A stretch of DNA of 37,396 nt from Flammula alnicola. Lineage: Eukaryota; Basidiomycota; Agaricomycetes; Agaricales; Strophariaceae. The notes under the pieces were generated by a model. The model had not been told where the DNA came from. It worked only from the letters and a program-made list of their open reading frames with translations, and did no database searches. The DNA is taken from positions 1-37,396 of the forward strand of contig JADNRV010000414.1 in NCBI GenBank assembly GCA_015499995.1, in the 5' to 3' direction. Positions 1 through 9,754 of this stretch are shown here, in pieces (the stretch's first letter is position 1; every line of letters starts with the position of its first letter). The position numbers were made by a program, and so were the translations under genes.

Positions 1-486
1 GCTCCGCCCAAAGGAGATGTTTCGACGACGGGCTTGTCTTGAGGTTCAATTACAGAAGGCTTAGCTGGCTCTGCAACACCTTGATCTGCATCATCGATTA
101 CCTCCTCGTCCACCTCGATTAGACACAGTCCAGCCCGACTTTAGCAATCTCGCCCTCCTTGATGAGCAGTTCGGTGACCACACCGTCGAACGGACTTGTG
201 ATCTCAACGCTCGCTTTGTCGCTCTGGACTTCGCATAGAGGATCAAATGCTTGTATCGTCGACTGTGGCTTGACGCTCCTGCAATGCGAGGTCAACGAGC
301 GCGAAAGGTCCGGCCGGAACATGGTGCGCACCACTTGATGATCTCGCATTCTGTAATCCCTTCCCCAATGTCGGCGAGCTTGAACTTTTGTATGACTTTC
401 CTAGATGCCCAAGACGTTGGTGTAGTGTGGAAGTACGATATCGCTAGTGGTCGCCCTAGAAGTCGTCGAAGAGGTCGAACAAGCAT
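1..486 (-). CDS. Branched-chain alpha-keto acid dehydrogenase E2 (dihydrolipoamide acyltransferase), 5' part, frameshifted
   Basis: This is the N-terminal part of the E2 core of the mitochondrial branched-chain keto-acid dehydrogenase complex, which carries the acyl group on a lipoyl-lysine. Translation starts at 486 with an Arg-rich presequence (MLVRPLRRLLGRPL) and continues into a lipoyl domain with KLADIGEGITECEI and the lipoylation motif CEVQSDKASVEI. Exon 1 is 332-486. A 53-nt GT-AG intron (279-331) joins KW to SVKPQ. Exon 2 runs off the left edge. At about 134-136 one base is missing: the frame AKVG meets a stop at 121, while GLCLIEVDEEVIDD, the normal end of a lipoyl domain, continues in another frame. 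The linker that follows is acidic and Pro-rich, as usual. DIGEGITECEI is typical of BCKDH E2 rather than pyruvate dehydrogenase E2. Family assignment is firm; whether the frameshift is real is not known. Confidence 0.85.
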
Positions 487-2389
487 GGTGGTACGGAAAG
501 AACCCGATAAGTCACAAGTATGGCTCCGATAAGTCAGTTTAAAGCACATTTATAATTCATATTACAGTCAGAAAATTAAAATTAGCATAGAAAACTCAAA
601 TCTTTATGTTGTTCCTCCAAATCTTCGTCAGAATATTTTAATAATATGCTAGATTGTGGATATCATATTTCAGAGGTAGGGATATACACAGTATTTGTGG
701 AAGAACCTGCAAAACAGTCTTGTATCGCTGAGCATGTGGGAAATGATTAATGATGGCTTATTTCGGTGCTCACGGGGGAATATCATCCATCCTTTGGCTC
801 AAAATTATCCAAGTATCGACAATATCTAGAAGCATATTTTAAAATTTATTTGGAGGAAAACGGAGCTTTCTTTGCAAAGTTATTGACTTCGCAAAAGTGT
901 ATCAAAATGACCGTGGCGTCACTAAACCACAGATATCGACTCTACGGATACCTGACCTCCTTTTCCTCGCGGTTTCATTGAAGGACGACGAACTTTGCGA
1001 GACACGCGCCAAGTGAGATGGAGTTGTGGAAAGGTAACATCAATACGGCGAATAAGGAAGCACTAATACACCCTGAATTGGCCCCGTCTTGAAGTTGGGG
1101 ATAAATCGCCCGCTAGTGGATGGAACTTGAGCTTGGAGCCTACACTACTTGGAGGACAGATTATGAGAATATGGAAGGCCCATTGAAGACGGCATTCACG
1201 GCTGTGCTTCCTATAAGAACGTGAACGTGCCCATCGACTAGACTGGTGACCAGCCGGAGAATGAGTTGAACGAAGGGAGGAGCTCGATTCGGTCTACCCA
1301 TCGACGTCGAGAAAGAGTAGCCGGAGAATGTGCAGAGGCCGGCCGAATGGAAAGAGATTTCAGGGGCGTGCGAATATTTATCCAATCTTGTGCGAATACA
1401 TTTCAAGCTTCAGTTGTTCTTCTAGGGTGTTCGTAACTTCAATGCTCTCAGAACACACTCCACATGTTTAATCTTCGGTATTTCCAACGTATTTCGTAAT
1501 TATCCCAGCTTGAGAGGCACGATTCGCAAAGGGAATTGAGAAAGAGATGGGCAGTTCAAGATGAGTTGTGATCCTTTCCCACTGTCAATCAACATTGACG
1601 TGCTTTTTATTCTTATAGATAATCTTAGTAGTGAACCGGAACATTTCCTCCAGCTATGGCTGTGCTAGATTTCATCATCGTGGATCTAAACCTCGTCAAC
1701 TCCGTACCTCGAATTAAGGGTTCAATAACGTTCAATGATCATCGATTGCCAAGTGCCCGCCTTTATCTTTCGCGATTACATATGACCAGACTGGTGGAAC
1801 TCGTCAAGTACTTATCCATCATTGTCAAGGTCATGAGAGGGCTCAGCGCTCAGTACCCGTCCAATCATTCAGCTGCCTTCTGAAAAGTGCTTCTTTCCAA
1901 CAGCCCATCTTATCTTGGAGTCGGAAATCTGGGATCACCGAGCTTTCCACCTCGATTAGGAACCCGGTATATTGTGATAGCGATAAGATGTCGCAGAAAC
2001 TCGTACGTCGCCGTTCTCCGTTCTCCTCTTTCGAGGCCGAAATTAATTCATTTGCATCAGCCGACAATGTAAAGTAGTTATCACACTAGAATCACTCCCG
2101 TAAAGTTTCCCACATCCAAGATGTCGCTACCATAGTCAGTGTTCGCGGATATTCTTTTCAAAGTTGCCCAAATTCAACCACTCGGCGAGTTTAGAAATCC
2201 GGAACTCAGTTGCAATTGGTTTATTCTTTTCCTTATTCACCTTTCCTTCGTATATACGTTCCGCTTCTTTTCACACCATCCTGTCTCTCTTATATATTGG
2301 CTCACACTTTCTGACCAGCTCTCCTCGACAGAACTACTTTCAGCTACATCCAATCTCCAAATAGTGCCAGTATCCTCCAGCAACAAGAC
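487..2389. other. Intergenic region, 5' flank of two divergent genes
   Basis: This 1.9-kb stretch separates the start of the E2 gene (-) from the start of the vWA gene (+). It is AT-rich near 540-720. No gene can be supported. One + frame between 1018 and 1425 reads like broken coding sequence in three pieces separated by stops (see findings). Other open frames of 60-75 codons have no recognisable motif or splice partner. Confidence 0.6.
2291..2298 (+). promoter_or_regulatory. TATA-like element of the vWA gene
   Basis: TATATATT lies about 95 bp upstream of the ATG at 2390, after a pyrimidine-rich stretch. The spacing suits a TATA box with a short 5' leader. This is inference from position and sequence only. 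Confidence 0.45.
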
Positions 2390-5300
2390 ATGTCGTACGT
2401 CGCCCCACAGAAAAGATATTCCTCCTACTCACAGTAAAATCCCTGTAGCGATCATCCCACTTGCTCCGCACCTGTTGGTGGTTCGGTCAAGGTTACCATT
2501 CCACCCGGTTGGTACACCTACATCACCGGGGTGAGCGTTTCCAATTTACTACACCTCTCGCTCGAGCTAAAACGCGAAGCCCGTACAGTTGTCTCGCAGC
2601 ACTCACAACCAAATGATCCGCCTTCGCCTCACCGAGGGCGATGTCACCAATACTGAATACCTCAATGGCGACTTCGGCAAGTCTAATGAGACCATGAAGC
2701 TCAGGCGTACGCGCGAAGGTTCTTACGCGATTCTGAGATCTGGCGAAAAGATGTCGCTTGAGCTCAATTGCTTCTACTCCACCGCTGCCAAGATCAAGGA
2801 CAGGGCGCTCGAGAAGTCTGAGTTCAGCTCCAGAGCTTTGACTGTCATGCAGGTGTGTCATAGATAATCATGGCCTCCTCGTCGACCGCATGTTTAATTA
2901 CTTCATAATAGGCTGAAACCCCACCTCACCTGCACGACGATTTCCCTGATTACGTTACCTTCTTCGTGAGTTTGCTATCACTCTGCTTCATTATTACGTA
3001 CCGACGCAAAACACGACAAGGTTTTTGTTCAAGATTCTGCTGATCAGAAGGCAACTCAATACGCGCCCCTGTTCAATGATGCGTGAGTACTTGTCGGATC
3101 TTAGAAGTAATTCGCTGAAGTATCGTTCACATTTAGCGTTTGCACCGTGAATGTGATAAAGGGAACTGGCCGTGATCACCACGGAGAGCCTTTAGACGAT
3201 CGTAATGGTGACGAGGATGGTCCAGGAGGTCCTAGCAATCCTAATAATGGCGGTCCAAATAATGGCGGCCCTAATAATGGCGGCCCTAATACTAATAATG
3301 GCGACGGCGACAACTCCCATCCCAATGGCCCCACCCTGTGAGTCTGTCCACTTCAATGAGCTTTCTCATCCTAACTTCGATTTTAGAGATCTACTGTTCC
3401 TCCAGGATTGTACCGCTAGTCAAACTCCCTACATCAAATCCGCTACCGAAAGTATCATCAATATCTGCAGCAGGATTGCGTCCTCTGGAAAACTTGCTCC
3501 AGGTGCTCTTCGAGTAGGACTCGTCGCCTACCGTGATGCAGGAGACGAATTTGTCACCAAGAGTTTTGGTTCACCACGGATGTGTCTGTTATGCAACGCA
3601 ACCTGAGCACGCTCGTTGCTGCAGGAGGCGGAGATGGACCAGAAGCAGTTACTGAGGCGCTCGACGCCGCTCTTGCCTCTGATTGGAGAATCGACGCAAG
3701 CAAGATGGTCGTCCTCATTGCGGATGCACCTCCGCATGGCATTGGAGAACCTAGCGATGCCAGTCCAGGTGGTTCCCCTTCCGGTAATCGACTCATCCAT
3801 GGTAATTACTTCACGTTCACTCAACGATTCGCTAGGTAAAAATCCTTTGGCTTCTGGGTCGCCGCATGGCTGAGCTGGGCATTACCCTGGTATGTTCCTC
3901 CTGATACACTCATCCTATCGCTGACGAACTGTTTCCAGCACCTCATTGCTTGCGAGCCAACGTTGAGCACTTCATATAAGTTTGCGTACGACTTTTATAA
4001 GGCTTTGACCGCGCTTACAGGGTATGTGACCGACCAAACCATACCATCGCTACCGAAATATTCACTTTCCACTTAGAGGACTGCTTCTCCCACTCGTTTC
4101 TGCCAGTGGACTAGCAGACTACATCATCGGTTCCTCGCTTGAAAGAATCGAACTTGAGGCTCTTGTTGGTGACTACGGCAAAAGCATTGCGCGTCGCGTG
4201 CTGTTCAGTGGTGAAGCTCCCGCAGCTCTTACCAAAGAATACCACGCCAAGTTTCACCGCTAGGGGGTAGAGGTCACGAGTTTTGGATGTTGAGCCGGTC
4301 TATGCAACCTACCCCGAATCGGTGAAGAACGTGAACCTGTATACCACGTCTAAGGATTTGCTTAGTGCTAGACCATTGACCGAGGTGTGTCTCATTCTAG
4401 TTCAAGGTTACAGTCAAAGTTGAATGTCGATTAAAGGTCCCGGGTGCTCGTCTCCTTCCGAAATTTGCAGGTGGAACTGTTTCTCCTGCAGTGCGTATCA
4501 TCAAAGGTGCCATCACTGAAGAACAGGTATTTCATATTTCATCTATCTGTTTTTACTACACTCAAGGCTAACGTAACTTTTCGTGCATAGACGGGTCGCG
4601 TCATTAAGCTCAGCGTCACTCGCAATGCCGAAGTTGGCCCTGAAAAGTTTGTCGCTCGTCCATCAAGCGAGGACCCAGTTGGCAACGCCCTCAAGATCAA
4701 CATCCCTGCGGGCTGGTTCGCTTTCGTATCCGGCGTACGTCTCACCTTCCTTCCTCTTGTTCTCCTTCTTACTCCCCTTTTTCTGTTTCTCTAGCTCTCC
4801 CGCGCCAAGTACAACCAAGCGATCAAACTTGTGTATAATGATGGAGAGAATACCAACACTGAATTCCTCACCTCTGAGCTCGGTTCCACCGACGACATCA
4901 TGAGGCTCAAGCGCACCCGCGAAGGATACTTCGTGTTTGTGTCCTCCGACGATATCAATATCCAGTTGGAGACCTCCTTCTATTGGTCCACGAGCAACAT
5001 AAAGGGCCAGGCATTGGCCAAGCCCACTTACGCCTCCAAGAAGCTGAAAGACGTCGAAGTAAGTTTAATGCTTGCCTTGTATACGGAGATTTGATCTCCT
5101 TCCACTGTAGACTCAAACACCTATGCATCTTCGCGACGATTTCCCCGACTACGTGACCTACTTCGTGAGTTCACCATTCCTCCTTCCACCTTAGTAAAAT
5201 GTTGCTAAAATGTCTCGCTCAGATTCTAGCCGAAGACCAGCCTGATTCTGAGCAAGTGGATGGCGTTCCCGACTACAACGATTCGTGAGTTTCCATTGCT

Positions 5301-5402
5301 GCTTGCTTTCAACCAGGCCATTGACGTCTTGGTCAATTTAGGGTGGCCATCGTCAACCTCATCAAGAACACTCCTATGGTCTTCACTAGTACCGAGGAGT
5401 GA
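2390..5402 (+). pseudogene. vWA-domain protein with the same domain at both ends; disrupted
   Basis: The order is an N-terminal domain, an Asn/Gly/Pro linker, a von Willebrand A domain of the fungal alpha-kinase/vWA type, a helical spacer, and a second copy of the first domain. The vWA part has DLLFLQDCTASQ (the MIDAS loop is DCTAS rather than DxSxS), GGGDGPEAV and MVVLIADAPPHGIGE, then DYIIGSSLERIELE. The two end copies share IPxGW, LSRxxxNQ, RTREG, DDFPDYVT and xNDxV, and four intron positions. Exons I can place: 2390-2394, 2449-2530, 2589-2852, 2912-2965, 3021-3082, 3137-3337, 3387 to about 3786, about 3837-3889, 3939-4021, 4077-4384, 4437-4526, 4591-4734, 4795-5058, 5111-5164, 5223-5284, 5342-5402. 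Lesions: one base missing near 3570, one extra near 3852, a TAG at 4261-4263, one extra T near 4279. A 70-nt intron with a weak acceptor (CACGAG) could remove the last two, but the family seems to code there. In-gene duplication is certain; pseudogene status is probable. Confidence 0.75.
3240..3300 (+). repeat. 15-bp tandem repeat coding for PNNGG units
   Basis: The unit CCTAATAATGGCGGC occurs three times with small changes (3240-3284), followed by a longer variant. In frame it gives repeated Pro-Asn-Asn-Gly-Gly, forming a flexible linker between the first domain and the vWA domain. Such a tract is prone to slippage and length variation between strains. Confidence 0.85.
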
Positions 5403-6377
5403 GACTTTTTAGATGCGATCTCCTTTGGAGTATCCGTCGTATAGTGACATTGGCTCCAGTCTGTTATGAATGTTATCTGTACTTGTTACCTCGTGATTGT
5501 ACAACATCAAATGCATTTCTTCTTGATCGAACTCCTTAGATCTTGAATATAAATATTAAACGAACAGCGTGAGATATGAAACTGGGAGCCCGCGGTTGGC
5601 AGGACGCATTGAACTGGGTAGACAAATGGATATAAACGAGGAAATAACTATCTATCTACCCAGTTCGCAAGGCGTCGCTCCCAACATGAAGTGTGTAATA
5701 TTTCCTTTCCAGCAATATTGTTGCAGCTAACGATAGAAGAAGCTTTCTCTCAAGTTCAACATTTCAAAATCGAAAATGCAACGTTGGAAAGCCATAAAAC
5801 TTAAAGCCCTTGTCTACGGCCGTATCATGATATGTATCCTATTGATGAATTTTGATATGAACCGCGAACTTGATTAAGGCACCCCTCGAAAAGTTGTGCA
5901 CCGTTCAATTGCCTTCGACGCTTCTTTGACATAGTTCACAAATTATATCACTCCTGGAGAGAGAGATCATTCTATATTTAACATTCCTCTAGATGGGCAA
6001 ATGTCATTTGCTCATCATCACATGGTGGTCAAGGACCCAAAAAGTTGAAATTGTGTTCACGCGCCAGTTCAAGCGACGCGATTACGCACGGTCACGCGGC
6101 CCACCACTTGAAAAGGCACCTACTTATCGGGACTTTCCTCGTTATGCGGTAGATATAAACTGGCTGAATTGCTCATCGACTGCCAGCAAATTGTATCTTC
6201 CAACTCACCTGAACCTTAAGGGTTCGTACGGGGTAAGTCAGAATCAAATCTGTTTTACTCTGTGAAATATCTCATCGTTCTGTTCGACATAGAAGAATCA
6301 CCCTTAGATTTCATCACAGAAGCTCGGGCATCTCTCAGTTTAGACACCGGGAGATACGCTAAGAAGGCGCGCACACC
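5403..6377. other. Intergenic region with an inverted repeat
   Basis: This region follows the vWA gene and precedes the SDR gene. It holds the inverted repeat listed at 5596-5685. A 90-codon + frame at 5993-6265 starts with ATG but has no recognisable motif, and I do not call it a gene. Confidence 0.55.
5596..5685. repeat. Imperfect inverted repeat, about 28-bp arms
   Basis: GAACTGGGTAGA at 5611-5622 is matched perfectly by its reverse complement at 5655-5666. Pairing continues outward with a few mismatches: GTTGGCAGGACGC on the left against the complement of GCGTCGCTCCCAAC on the right. The loop is about 32 nt and AT-rich. It could be a MITE remnant or a hairpin in the 3' region of the vWA gene. 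No target-site duplication was found. Confidence 0.6.
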
Positions 6378-7506
6378 ATGGCTATAGACTTACCGCCCAT
6401 GTTACGGGCCCTTCTCTCAAACCGGTCGGGAAGCCTCTCTCTCGCGCTCATACCACTTCTTATTGCGCTGTACCGCGTCTCGAAGAAACCCAGACGGTTC
6501 CTCAAAATACCCAAGTCCAAGGAACGCGTTTTGGTGCTAGGCGCTTCAAGTGGTATCGGACGATCAGCCGCACGACAATACGCTGCCAGAGGAGCACGAG
6601 TCTGCGTTGTTGGACGCCGAGAATCACTTCTGAAGGAGGTGGAACGAGAATGCTGGAGTGCTCGGGCCCAGGCGACAGCCGGATTGGCAGAAGCATCGCA
6701 ACAAGATATCTTTGGAGTTGCTGCTGATTTTGCGAATGTGGATGATATGGTTAGGGTTAGAAGCGCCATTGAAGCTGGTACGTCTCTCAGTTTCTCCATA
6801 AGACATTTCTAAGACGTGAAGGCAGCATGGGAAGGCTTGGATACCCTTGTGGTCGCTGCTGGGGTTTCCGCCTTACAACCGCTCATGGCAGTGGCTGGCG
6901 TTGAAGTGCAGCATGGTGTTAAATTGCCACAAGCTACCCCTGAGGGCATCCAACGCACAGCTGACGTGGCGTTAGCTGCAATCCGAGGAAACTACGTGGG
7001 GCCCCTGATCGCCATCGTGACTTTTGTAAATATCTTATCTATCTTTCTCCTTACAACAAATGTCATACTGAAATTGATCATTCAAATAGATTCCCCTGCT
7101 TTCTAATACTTCGAAAGCCCCATCTGCCGTTCTGGTCAACTCACTTGCATCCATCATCCCAGCACCGACACGCACCTTGTACGCCTCTACGAAGGCCTCC
7201 TCTCTCGTTCTCTACCAAGCTCTCTCCATTGAACACCCCAACATCGCCTTCACCTCCTTCATGCCGTCAACCGTTGAGGGTGACTTCCGGGCCTCTGCAG
7301 TCGACAGCGGGCCCGTGAGGGAGAAAGACCCCAATGCCCACGGCCTCAAACGCGACGATGTCGCACGGCGCTGCATCCAGGCTGCTGACAATGGCGAGAA
7401 GGCTGTGTTCATGCCGGAAACCATGCGCTATGCCCACCTTCTTTATTGGATCTGGCCGTCGTTCATAGAGCGAATGGCAAGCAGGAAGTACAACTTCTTG
7501 GTTTGA
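6378..7506 (+). CDS. Short-chain dehydrogenase/reductase with N-terminal membrane anchor
   Basis: This is an NAD(P)-dependent SDR of 338 aa. Exons are 6378-6777, 6826-7025 and 7090-7506, with introns of 48 and 64 nt. Residues 19-34 (LSLALIPLLIALYR) form one hydrophobic segment followed by basic residues (SKKPRRFLKIPKSK), as in membrane-tethered SDRs facing the cytosol. The cofactor loop GASSGIG is at residues 55-61, the serine lies in VNSLAS, and the YASTK catalytic pair is Tyr231/Lys235. All key residues are present and the frame is clean. A hydrophobic substrate such as a steroid, sphingoid base or fatty acid is likely from the anchor, but the sequence does not tell which. It resembles the 11-beta-HSD / ketodihydrosphingosine reductase style of SDR only in general layout. 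Confidence 0.9.
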
Positions 7507-8409
7507 ACTCCTTGTCTTAACACCTACATACGTTTCCAATGGGTTGGCTTCCCTTTTTCTCTGCTTAATACAGAGTTCGTAGACAACAGGTTGTTTTGGC
7601 AGGCACTAGAATTGCCCGCCATTCCAGACTCGAATTGGGTTTCTTCTCTGTACTCTAGAATGTTAATGTTCCTCTCTCTGACATGGTTTAATAGATTCTT
7701 ATTTTTGTAACACCAGAACATCAACTGCTCTGATCATATGCTCTAGCCCTCTTTGTACCAATCAGTCCTGACTAAAATCAGCAGTCGAGAGTCAAAGGCC
7801 CAGGGCATCAATGAACTGCAAGTCAGGTTGTAGCGATCTGCTCGACTCTGGAATGGCCGTTGAATGCATGGATTCTGCTTCTAGAAGACATTTGCGAACG
7901 TCGACAATCCTTATGTGGCTGTTCTCTCGTGTCTAGCGCGAGGGCGGATTCTATTTTTAGTCGACCGTGGGAGCAGCTCCCGCACTATTCTTAGCCTCGG
8001 AGTGCTTGATGGTTAAGAAATTATCTGATATGCCTGAATGCTCTCCAAGGATGCTACCAAAAAGCGTAATTCGAACTACGTATGTCCTCCCATCTTTACG
8101 AAATGCTTTGGAATTTCGGTTTACTTATTCTTATTACTATACCCCGGGGCAGTTGATGGGTTTATTACATCCAGGGACGCCAGAGGTTGAAACGACTGAT
8201 GCCTATCGGTCACATAGCCAGCCCTTCCGTTCGGACCCAAATCGCGGTCAGTTTTTTCCGATACCCTGCTATTAATGTACTCATCGTGCTTCAACATTCA
8301 ACCCTGGGGGAGAGGTATAAAAGACACCCAAATCGCTTCTTAATATACTCAGAACATCACATCTCGTAACTTGAACACAAGCAGTTCAAAGATTCAAACT
8401 CTCTAAAAG
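7507..8409. other. Intergenic region
   Basis: This is the 3' flank of the SDR gene and the 5' flank of the secreted beta-trefoil gene. Apart from the TATA box at 8316 I see no supported feature. A + frame at 7967-8275 begins with GTG and shows no motif. Confidence 0.6.
8316..8322 (+). promoter_or_regulatory. TATA box of the secreted beta-trefoil gene
   Basis: TATAAAA in the context GAGAGGTATAAAAGACACCC lies 94 bp upstream of the ATG at 8410. A leader rich in A and C without ATG follows. This is the clearest core promoter in the window and fits a strongly expressed small secreted protein. Confidence 0.75.
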
Positions 8410-9234
8410 ATGTATTTCTTCAAATCCCTCATCGCCATGTCGCTTCTCGCCATGGGAAGTGTCAGGAATACTGCAGCTGCGCCCGTACGTATTGGCCCTC
8501 CATCAGGGCATAGTTTAATGGGGAGACTATCATCTGACAATTCTCTGGATTTCCGCAGGCTTGCTTGATCCTCCAGCCTGGTAACTACAATATCGAAAGT
8601 GTAGGCTTTCCCGGAGAACTTTTGGATATCGCACTTCCTTCAGTTCCTGCCTCAACGTTGAACGTCATCTTCGTGGAGCAAACCCCTCCGCAGGGACAGC
8701 TCGGTGTGGTAAGAGCTTCGGAGTATTGGTCGCTTTCCTCATTGCTGATGATACTGTGGAATTGTACAGTGGGCTCTTACGAACGCTGACCAAGGCGGTT
8801 ATCACATCCAGAACGTCGGGCTTGGTCAAAATGTGTCGACCATCCATCTCATCGAATCTGTTAGTGATTCCTCGTTGAAAATTTGCCGGTCTTGCTTACG
8901 CTTATGATTCTAGGGCTTATTCCTAGCCCAAGTCGGGCCCGCAGGCGCTCCAGCAAGCACCTACGCCATTGAATGCGCCGGCAGCGGCCAGTATGTCGTA
9001 AGTGTACCGCCGGTTTAGTAACCTCCTTGCCTAATTCTGACCATGATTTCCAGATCAAAAATGTCACCGCCGATCAGTTGTGGACCACAGTTGCTAACGG
9101 AAGTCCCGGAGGACTTGCTTTCGTAGGTGTCTGCCAACTCGACTCATCAATTTTCACTCAACTTTTTACGACAGATGGAACTCAGGCCTGCTGACGGATC
9201 TGCTATCCAGAAGTTCTTGTTCCACTCTCTTTAG
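8410..9234 (+). CDS. Small secreted beta-trefoil protein, cospin-like (I66) protease-inhibitor candidate
   Basis: The 175-aa protein has six exons: 8410-8484, 8559-8708, 8770-8859, 8914-8997, 9054-9122 and 9175-9234. All five introns fall between codons. Residues 1-24 look like a signal peptide (MYFFKSLIAMSLLAMGSV) ending near AAAP. The mature part has spaced repeats of the type GNYNIESVG, GGYHIQNVG, STYAIE and GQYVIKNV, plus WALTN and LWTT, which is the pattern of a beta-trefoil. The order resembles cospin/cnispin trypsin inhibitors of mushrooms (MEROPS I66). Known cospin lacks a signal peptide, so secretion here would be a difference. I cannot identify the reactive loop, so inhibition is inferred. 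It could instead be a lectin-like trefoil. Confidence 0.7.
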
Positions 9235-9754
9235 GACCAGTAGTCAGTTTATTTCCAGATTATAAGTAGCTATGTAGCACGGACTTTATTCCTGAGCCGT
9301 ACATAATATATTGGACTAGGGGCATATGTTTCTTCATCAGGAAGGATTGAAAATATTCCCGGACTAACAGTGAAAACCTGAGCTAACCCATGGTCTGATA
9401 ATGAGTGGCCGATGGAAGAGGGAAGAGAGAACTCAGGAGAGATTTTTTGAAGTGGGCCTTCGCCAATCGTCGGCACATTTCACGTGCGTGTGAATATGAT
9501 CTAATCTTATCTCTATTACGTTTTCATGATCATTAATAATCGCTTGGAGTCAGAATTTTATGTCGCTCAAACTCTCACCGCCTCGACCACACAGACACCG
9601 TCCACCCCTTCCACCATCCAGGATCCAGAACGCTAGGCTCGACCCCACGCCATCGTCGTCCGCGAAGGCGTCATCTACCTCACGGACGCATCCGGCTCGA
9701 AGGGTAAGAATAAGATCTACCGCGCTATCTCTTCCTCGAATCCTGGATCAAGCC
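9235..9754. other. Region between the trefoil gene and MET2, with a coding-like fragment
   Basis: The first part is the 3' flank of the beta-trefoil gene. From 9562 to about 9745 the + strand has a frame that reads like real protein (IVVREGVIYLTDASGSKG) with one TAG at 9634. It is not the MET2 frame. The MET2 frame is also open upstream to an ATG at 9560, but that extension is a Pro/Arg/Ser-rich stretch with no family likeness, so I start MET2 at 9755. Confidence 0.5.

Noticed and set aside
2390..2448. An in-frame TAA (2435) soon after the vWA start, which looked like another stop lesion
   Set aside because: A 54-nt intron with a perfect GTACGT donor (2395) and CTGTAG acceptor removes it and keeps the frame.
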